Below, piece by piece: positions 56,641 through 64,000 of a stretch of 64,000 nt of DNA; the first letter of the stretch is position 1, and each line of letters begins with the position of its first letter. The translations under genes and the position numbers were made by a program. Under the pieces are notes generated by a model that was not told where the DNA came from, ran no database searches, and saw nothing but the letters and a program-made list of their open reading frames with translations. This DNA comes from Stomorhina lunata (Eukaryota > Arthropoda > Insecta > Diptera > Rhiniidae). The stretch lies in the NCBI GenBank assembly GCA_933228675.1, contig OW121742.1:34792218-34856217 (forward strand), written 5' to 3'.

Positions 56641-57215
56641 CTGTGACTCATACATTAACCTTATTGTAATCTAAGATGTCCCAGGAAATAAAAGTGGCTG
56701 GCATCCATTTAGACATTTGAATAAAACACCAAAAATTATAACAAAAAAATTCCTTACAATAAAATTTGTACCTGCTCCTTGATATAAAAGATGAACTACA
56801 ACAACAGCAATTGCTTTATTACTATTAAATCCTGCAGAAAAAAGAAAGGAAAAACGTCCTGCAGGAATAAATATTTTCGCCTTTTTATTCTCATTGTAAT
56901 TCATCCCCCTCAAAAGTCTTAAATCATTTTTTGGTATGACTTTCTGTCTTGTTGTACTTTTTTTTGACATTTCCAAGGATTTCCCTTTATGATAATAAAT
57001 TTATGAAAAAAGTGCTCCAAAAATGTACAACAAGAATTATGACTTGTTTGTATTTAAAATAAGATGAGGAAAAAAATCTTCAAAAATATGTTTTATTGTT
57101 GTTGGGCGTGTGATATATAATCAAAATAAAAGTATTATGCAAATCTGATTGTAGTTGTCTTTTTGGGTTGAAAAAAAGTTGAAAGGGAAATTAGCAAAGA
57201 AATTTAAGGTGGAAT
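56641..57215. other. Unique island between minisatellites
   Basis: Slightly more complex DNA. A 101-codon minus-strand frame (56671-56976) has no domain that I recognise and is probably chance. Confidence 0.5.
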
Positions 57216-57695
57216 TTATAAAGATAAAATTCTTTAGATTATAAAAGTTTTCTATAAAAATTGTTCTATTATAAAAGTTTTCTATAGAAAATTGTTTGAT
57301 TATAACAGTTTTCTATAGAAAACTGTTCTATTATAACAGTTGTATATAGAAAATTTTTCGATTATATCAGTTTTATATAGAAAATTGTTCCACAATAACA
57401 GTTTTTTATTGAAAATTGTTCGATTGTAACAGTTTTATATAGAAAATTGTTCGATTGTAACAGTTTTCTATAGAAAATTGGTCGATTATAGCAGTTTTCT
57501 ATAGAAAATTGTTCGATAATAACAGTTTTCTAAAAAACTTTTCAATTATAACGTTTTCAAAAGACCATTGTTCGACTATAGCAGTTTTATATAGAAAATT
57601 GTTCGATTGTAACAGTTTTTTACAGAAAATTGTTTAATTATAACAGTTTTCTAAAGACATTATAACAGTTTTCTGTAGAAAATTGATCGATTAAT
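57216..57695 (-). repeat. 31-bp minisatellite array (block M, same as K)
   Basis: About 15 monomers of the K type in the same orientation as K. Confidence 0.88.
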
Positions 57696-58470
57696 TTCCT
57701 ATAAATATTAAATTTTCGAAAAATTTTATATAAATAGTGAATTTTAAAAAAATTTCCTATATTTAAATATATTTATAATATATTTAATATAAATTTTCTA
57801 AAAATAGTCAATTCTCGAAAATTTTTTTATAAATTGTCAATGTTTGAAAAATTTCCTATACATAATCAATTTTCGAAAAATTTCTCATAAATAAATAGTA
57901 AATTTTCGAAGAATTTCCTATAAATAGTCAATTTTCGAAAAATTTCTCATAAACAAATAGTAAATTTTCGAAAAATTTCCTATAAATAGTCAATTTTCGA
58001 AAAATTTCTTATAAATAGTCAATTTTCGAAAAATTTCCTATAAATAGTCAATTTTCGAAAAATTTCCTATAAATAGTCAATTTTCGAAAAATTTCCTATA
58101 AATAGTCAATTTTCGAAAAATTTCCTATAAATAGTCAATTTTCGAAAAATTTCATATAAATAGTCAATTTTCGACAAAATTTCCTATAAATAGTCAATTT
58201 TCGAAAAATTTCTTATAAATAGTCAACTTTTCGAAAAATTTCCTATAAATAGTCAATTTTCGAAAAATTTCCTATAAATAGTCAATTTTCGAAAAATTTC
58301 CTATAAGTAGTCAATTTTCGAAAAATTTCCTATAAATAGTCAATTTTCGAAAAATTTCTTAAAAATAGTAAATTTTTGAAAAATTTCCTATAAATAGTAA
58401 ATTTTCCAAAAATTTTCTATAGATTGTAAATTTAAAAAAAATTTACTATAGGAAGTAAATTTTCAAATAC
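57696..58470 (+). repeat. 29-bp minisatellite array (family H, forward)
   Basis: About 25 monomers of CCTATAAATAGTCAATTTTC followed by GAAAAATTT, uniform at 57980-58360. The first ones are degraded and include an ATATTTAATATA-type stretch. Confidence 0.92.
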
Positions 58471-59595
58471 ATCCCTTTTTTATATCCGATCAAATATTTA
58501 TTTTCCCTTTTTTTATCAAATATCTTATACAAATATTCTAAAAATGAACTCAACATCATTTAAATTCCTTGTAATGATTATAATCAAAACATATTTACTA
58601 AAAATATTATGCAAATAATTTTCTTTGATTGGCTGTCAATTTTGGCAAATACTTTTATCCTTAATACTTTTTTTTTTTTTTTGGCAAATCTAACCGCCCT
58701 TAGGATTAAACTAGAAATACCTTTTTATGAATTAAAGATGATTTTTTATGGATTTTTCGCAAATTGTACATAAAAACCACATTCGTAGTCAAACAAACAC
58801 CCACATGTAGCAAATCCTTAGAGTAAACAGCTTTAGCTGCTACCAACTACGAAACAAACGCGGCAATATGCCAAGAAATTGTTATTTATAAACCCCTGAT
58901 CAAGTGGTTACAAATATTCGTATATTCTATGATTATTACCCTTTTTTCTTGGCATAATCTCTAAGCGTTATTTTTTATTATAACATATTTATTGTATTCC
59001 TTTCGCTTATTATTGATTCATAAGGTTAACCTCAAGCGAAAAATATTAAGGAATAAAAAACTTCCACGAAATGTTATAGGGAAAAGAATGGATTCGCCAA
59101 CATTGAATCTTTGTAAAGGAAATAAAATGACTTACAATTTACGGGATTTGTTCGCTCAAGTGTTACAATTTTGTTTATTGCCCTCGCTAAAAGGCTTGTA
59201 GTACTTTGCTACTATTTTTTACTATATGTAGCAAGTTGCTGTCTGTCTGTCCCTGATTTGCTGGCAAGTGTTTTCGGTTAATGGATTTTCAATATTATTG
59301 TGGCATATTATTTTTTAGGGTGCGAATAATCCGTATTAAGTATTTATTGCTTTATTCTTTCTTTTTTGCTTCATAAATTTCTCTTTGAAGTTTTCTGATT
59401 TAAGCTGATCATTTTTTTTTGTGATTTTTTATTTTTTGGTAAAACAATTGTGTTGTTTTTTGGTGTAATAATCTTTTTTAAATCTATTAATTGAAGATAT
59501 GATAATTTGGCCACAATTGGTAATGCAACCCCAAACTAGTGTTAACAAATTTGACATATTTTTTACATCGTTTTAAGAGATCTCAGGATAAAAAT
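58471..59595. other. Unique A/T-rich DNA
   Basis: No gene, RNA or repeat recognised apart from a few poly(T) runs. Confidence 0.5.
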
Positions 59596-60420
59596 TATAA
59601 AATTGACAATTTAGAGGACATTTTTCGAAAATTGACTATTTATAGGAAATTTTTCGAAAATTGACTATTTATAGGAAATTTTTCGAAAATTGTCTATTAA
59701 AAGGAAATTTTTCGAAAATTGACTATTTATATGTTATTTTTCGAAAATAGAATATTTATAGGAAATTTTCCGAAAATTTACTATTTATAGGAAAATTTTC
59801 GAAAATTGACTATTTATAGGAAATTTTTCGAAAATTGACTATTTATAGGAAATTTTTCGAAAATTGATTACTTATAGGAAATTTTTCGAAAATTGACTAT
59901 TTATAGGAAATTTATCGAAAATTTACCATATATAGAAAATTTTTCGAAAATTGAGTTTTTAAGGGAAATTTTTCGAAAATTGACTTTTTAAGGGAAATTT
60001 TTCGAAAACTGACTTTTTAAGGGAAATTTTTCGAAAATTGACTTTTTAAAGGAAATTTTTCGAAAATTGACTTTTTCAGGGAAATTCTTCGAAAAAAAAA
60101 AAAATTGACTATTTATAGGAAATTTTTCGAAAATTGAATATTTATAGGTAATTTTTCGAAAATTGAATATTTATAAAATTTTCTTCGAAAATTCACTATT
60201 TATAAAAAATTTTTCCAAAATTGACTGTTTATAGTTAATTTTTTCCAAAATTTACCATTTATAGGAAATTTTTCGAAAATTGACTATTTATAGGAAATTT
60301 TTCGAAATTTTACTATTTAAGGAAAATTTCTCGAAAATTGATTATTGAAAGGAAATTTTTCAGAAAGTGACTATTGATATAAAATTTACTATTTAAAGGG
60401 AATTTTTTTAATATTTTGAA
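59596..60420 (-). repeat. 29-bp minisatellite array (family H, reverse)
   Basis: About 28 monomers. A sub-block at 59940-60090 has GACTTTTTAAGGGAAATTTT in place of the CTATTTATAGG segment, a local variant amplification. Confidence 0.92.
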
Positions 60421-61810
60421 TAGGAAATTTTTCAAAAATTTTTACGGGAAATTTATCTAAAATTTCTATAGGAAATTTTTAAAAAATTTCCTATTTTTAT
60501 AGGAAATTTTTCAAAAATTTCCTATTTTTATTGGAAATTTTTCAAAAATTTCATATTTTTATAGGAAATTTTTCAAAAATTTCCTATTTTTATAGGAAAT
60601 TTTTCAAAAATTTCATATTTTTATAGGGAATTTTTCAAAAATTTCCTATTTTTATAGGAAATTTTTCAAAAATTTCCTATTTTTATAGGAAATTTTTCAA
60701 AAATTTCCTATTTTTATAGGAAATTTTTCAAAAATTTCCTATTTTTATAGGAAATTTTTCAAAAATTTCCTATTTTTATAGGAAATTTTTCAAAAATTTC
60801 CTATTTTTATAGGAAATTTTTCAAAAATTTCCTATTTTTATAGGAAATTTTTCAAAAATTTCCTATTTTTATAGGAAATTTTTCAAAAATTTCCTATTTT
60901 TATAGGAAATTTTTCAAAAATTTCCTATTTTTATAGGAAATTTTTCAAAAATTTCCTATTTTTATAGGAAATTTTTCAAAAATTTCCTATTTTTATAGGA
61001 AATTTTTCAAAAATTTCCTATTTTTATAGGAAATTTTTCAAAAATTTCCTATTTTTATAGGAAATTTTTCAAAAATTTCCTATTTTTATAGGAAATTTTT
61101 CAAAAATTTCCTATTTTTATAGGAAATTTTTCAAAAATTTCCTATTTTTATAGGAAATTTTTCAAAAATTTCCTATTTTTATAGGAAATTTTTCAAAAAT
61201 TTCCTATTTTTATAGGAAATTTTTCAAAAATTTCCTTTTTTTATGGGAAATTTTTCAAAAATTTCCTTTTTTTATAGGAAATTTTTCAAAAATTTCCTTT
61301 TTTTATAGGAAATTTTTCAAAAATTTCCTATTCTTATAGGAAATTTTTCAAAAATTTCTTATTCTTATAGGAAATTTTACAAAAATTTCCTATTCTTATA
61401 GGAAATTTTTCAAAAATGTCCTATTCTTATAGGATATTTTTCAAAAATTTCCTATTCTTATAGGATATTTTTCAAAAATTTCCTATTCTTATAGGATATT
61501 TTTCAAAAATTTCCTATTCTTATAGGAAATTTTACAAAAATTTTCTATTCTTATAGGAAATTTTACAAAAATTTTCTATTCTTATAGGAAATTTTTCAAA
61601 AATTTCCTATTCTTATAGGATATTTTTCAAAAATTTCCTATTCTCATAGGAAATTTTTCTAAAATTTTCTATTTTTATAGGAAATTTTTATAGGAAATGT
61701 TTAAAAAATTTCCTAATTTATAGGAAATTTTTTAAAAATTTTCTATTTTTATAGGAAATTTTTAAAAAATTTCCTAATTTATAGGAAATTTTTTAAAAAT
61801 TTTGTTTCCT
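60421..61810 (-). repeat. 31-bp minisatellite array (family A inverted, block P)
   Basis: About 44 monomers: TTTCCTATTTTTATAGGAAA followed by TTTTTCAAAAA. Extremely uniform at 60500-61230, then TTTCCTTTTTTTATAGG and TTTCCTATTCTTATAGG variant blocks. It is essentially the reverse complement of 1-640 and 2415-4165. Almost the whole monomer can fold on itself. Confidence 0.95.
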
Positions 61811-63484
61811 TAATTTCTGTTATGTTTTTGTTTGCAAAAATAACTAAGAAAATTTTAATAACAAAAAAGTGAAATGAAAGATTAATAAACTCAATCGAAT
61901 GATTGGAATTGAAAATATCACGTACCTTTTGAAATGGATATTTTCACACGCCAGTTTCTGTTTTAAAGTTTTTTTTCGTAGATTTTCAAACATTGTTCGA
62001 TTTTTAAAATCAGCCAACGAACGACCACAGTTGTCATCTACAGTTTGTCAAAACAGTGGCAGTGGAACGAATGTGTTTTCTTGGACCTGGTGGACAGGTT
62101 TCTCAAAGCTCTGGCAATTGTTTCATTTTGGTTTTGGATTTTAGTTTTTCGGTTTTTGTTTTTTTTAAATCAACAAAATACTAAAATACAAATACAATAA
62201 ATAAATAAATAAAAATAACTAAGAGAAAAAAATCAATAACAATGAATGAGTGAATGAATGAATTGTTTGTTACTTTAAGTTTGAGTACGGGATTGATTGT
62301 ATTGGATGAGTTTGGGATGGATGGATGGTTCGGTTTGGTTAGGTTCGATTTGGTGAATGTGTCGCTTGGTTGATTGGTTTGGATGTGTGGTAGATGGTTG
62401 GATGTTGGTGATGGTGGTTGTGGTTGAATATGTCTATCACGTATCTCGTTAAACATACGAGTTGTACATGTTAAATACTATTCCATTTCCAAGTTCAAGT
62501 TAAGCTTTGATTTTTCTTCTTTTTGTGGATTGTGTGACTTAGTGGATGCCGCTGCCACCAACGCGTCTCTGATGTTTTCAAAATTTAAAAATTCAAAATT
62601 CAATTCAATTGACAAATTTGCTAAAAGGTGTGAAATTTTTGCAGTAATAAATACATATTTTAAACTTTCATCATAAGAATCATTAAGGAAAATCTATAAA
62701 TAATTTAATCAAAAAAATTGCCCAGCCTTTTAGGGACTTGATGCAAGAACAAAGCTACTTTTTGTTAAACTTTAAAGGTAATCATAGAAAATATATTTTA
62801 GCCAATTATTAAAGAATTTTGTTGCTTCGATGATTTACAACATTTTCGCTAAAACAAAAAATTTTGAAGCAGAAGCTGCTTGATTGTGAAGCTTTTTCTT
62901 CTCCATACATATTTATGTGCTTAAATTTGTACTTTTTTCTACTTTTTAGCTCCTGTCTGTTAATTTTGAAGATAACAACGAATCATGTACCACTTAGATG
63001 ACTGGATGGATGACTGAGTGAGTGACTTGTTGTTTGACTGACTCGATTACTAGACTAGACTCGTCTGGTCTTATTGGCTACTTTTAACTTTCGATATGTT
63101 TTGTAAATGATTTTTCTTTCCTAGATGTTTTTTCTCGACTGTCTAGCTGCTGACTGCTGGCTTTCTTGACTGACTGACTGACATCTTTTGTTATGTTTTA
63201 CACCATAACTGCATGCCGTTCGTTTATAAAGCTAATTATGTAGAACAGTGATCGGTTATTTAAGGTCCTTCATATCCAATTAGTCGCATAACACACCAAC
63301 TCACAAAAACTGAAATCACAAAATCTGAAAGGAAGAAAAAACTCCTCAACACTCACTCATACACATTTAACAAAAATTGTAAATCTAAACAACAATTGAC
63401 CATAAATAGACAAAAGTTAAATATTTTAAAAAAGCGTTGGACAAACACTTATTTTAAAGGCAGAGCTTTAAGAAAAGGAATTCT
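61811..63484. other. Unique region, possible promoter-proximal DNA
   Basis: The most complex composition in the right half. Contains tetranucleotide tracts (AATGAATGAGTGAATGAATG, GGATGGATGG, TGACTGACTGACTGAC) and a possible non-coding exon on the minus strand ending at 61926. The 81- and 91-codon frames here are low complexity. Confidence 0.4.
61926..62150 (-). other. Possible non-coding 5' exon with splice donor
   Basis: On the minus strand AAAAG|GTACGTGAT is a good splice donor, with the last exon base at 61926. Upstream sequence is more balanced in composition than its surroundings and has only a very short ATG frame (MKQLPEL), as expected of a 5' untranslated exon. The intron would run leftwards through the arrays. 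The start is undefined. Low confidence. Confidence 0.25.
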
Positions 63485-64000
63485 AAAATTCACTATTTAT
63501 AGAAAATTTTTTTAAAATTTTAAAAAATTAACTATGGAATTTTTTTTTTTCAATTGACTATTTATAGAAAATTTTTCGAAAATTGACTATTTATAGGAAA
63601 TTTTTCGAAAATTGACTATTTATAGGAAATTTTTCAAAAATTGACTCTTTGTAGCAAATTTTTCGAAAATTGACTCTTTGTAGGAAATTTTTCGAAAATT
63701 GACTATAGGAAATTTTGCGAAAATTTACTATTTATAGGAATTTTTTCGAAAATTTACTATTTTTAGGAAATTTTTCGAAAACTTAATATTTATAGGAAAT
63801 TTTTCGAAAATGGACTACTCATAGGAAATTTTTCGAAAGTTGAATATTTAAAGGAAAGTTTTAAAATTTGACTACTTTCAAGAAATGTTCGAAAATTGAC
63901 TATTTTTAAGAAATTTTTCGAAAATTAACCATTTAAAGGAAATTTTTCGAAAATTGAATATTTATAGAAATGTTTTAAAAATTGACAACTATCAAAAAAT
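63485..64000 (-). repeat. 29-bp minisatellite array (family H, reverse)
   Basis: About 17 monomers of the 52645-53612 type, continuing past the window edge. Variants include GACTCTTTGTAGGAAATTTT near 63640-63690. Confidence 0.9.

Noticed and set aside
56671..56976. 101-codon minus-strand frame in the unique island
   Set aside because: No domain, no nearby splice pattern that I trust; likely chance.
61899..62456. 81-codon plus and 91-codon minus frames
   Set aside because: The minus frame is a low-complexity reading of short tandem repeats. The plus frame overlaps the possible non-coding exon on the opposite strand and has no domain.

Overview
The window looks like non-coding, very A/T-rich DNA from an insect, most likely a higher fly. 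The evidence is an insect errantivirus (gypsy-group LTR retrovirus) with an env gene, a decayed mariner, Tc1- and hAT-type elements, and a dispersed 'TATACCC ... GTCCGTCTGTCTGTC ... ATTCGGC-loop-GCCGAAT ... CTTACTTG' repeat of a kind I know from fly introns. No host protein-coding gene is convincing. The best host-gene hint is a possible non-coding 5' exon with a good splice donor on the minus strand near 61.9-62.15 kb. It would fit the window being part of a giant satellite-filled intron, but that is an inference.

Layout. 1-8.0 kb: two arrays of a 31-bp A/T minisatellite (1-640, 2415-4165), unique DNA, then decayed minisatellite. 8.0-14.9 kb: a transposon cemetery. It holds a 706-bp foldback, a Tc1-like MITE, and a hAT-type element with a perfect 8-bp target duplication. 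The hAT contains another foldback with tRNA-like sequences and a copy of the terminal-hairpin repeat, which itself contains an internally deleted mariner. 16.2-16.9 kb: a ~130-bp tandem repeat whose units carry CTCF-like cores. 16.9-20.9 kb: a 28-bp minisatellite that decays rightwards. 21.4-30.5 kb: an old ~305-bp satellite in an A-B dimer arrangement, with an exact POU octamer ATTTGCAT in most units, broken up by terminal-hairpin repeats, a SINE head and MITEs.

31.1-38.0 kb: two arrays of one 31-bp minisatellite in opposite orientation. They flank a 2.65-kb DNA transposon with ~180-bp terminal inverted repeats, CAC termini, a TATA duplication and a broken cysteine-rich transposase that I tentatively place near Chapaev/Transib/RAG1. 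39.4-42.7 kb: a 29-bp minisatellite (CTATAAATAG in most monomers) with several orientation switches. 43.99-52.09 kb: a full-length, apparently young errantivirus with identical 403-bp LTRs, a CGCT target duplication, gag, pol (frame broken just after the protease motif) and a spliced env. 52.6-64 kb: alternating arrays of the 29-bp family and two 31-bp families, arranged partly as a mirror image around ~54.8 kb.

How it fits together: nearly all the minisatellites share a CTATA(A/G)A core and a 28-31 bp period, so they look like branches of one superfamily that repeatedly inverted and amplified. Transposons inserted into and between these arrays. All counts and similarities were read by eye, without alignment or database search.
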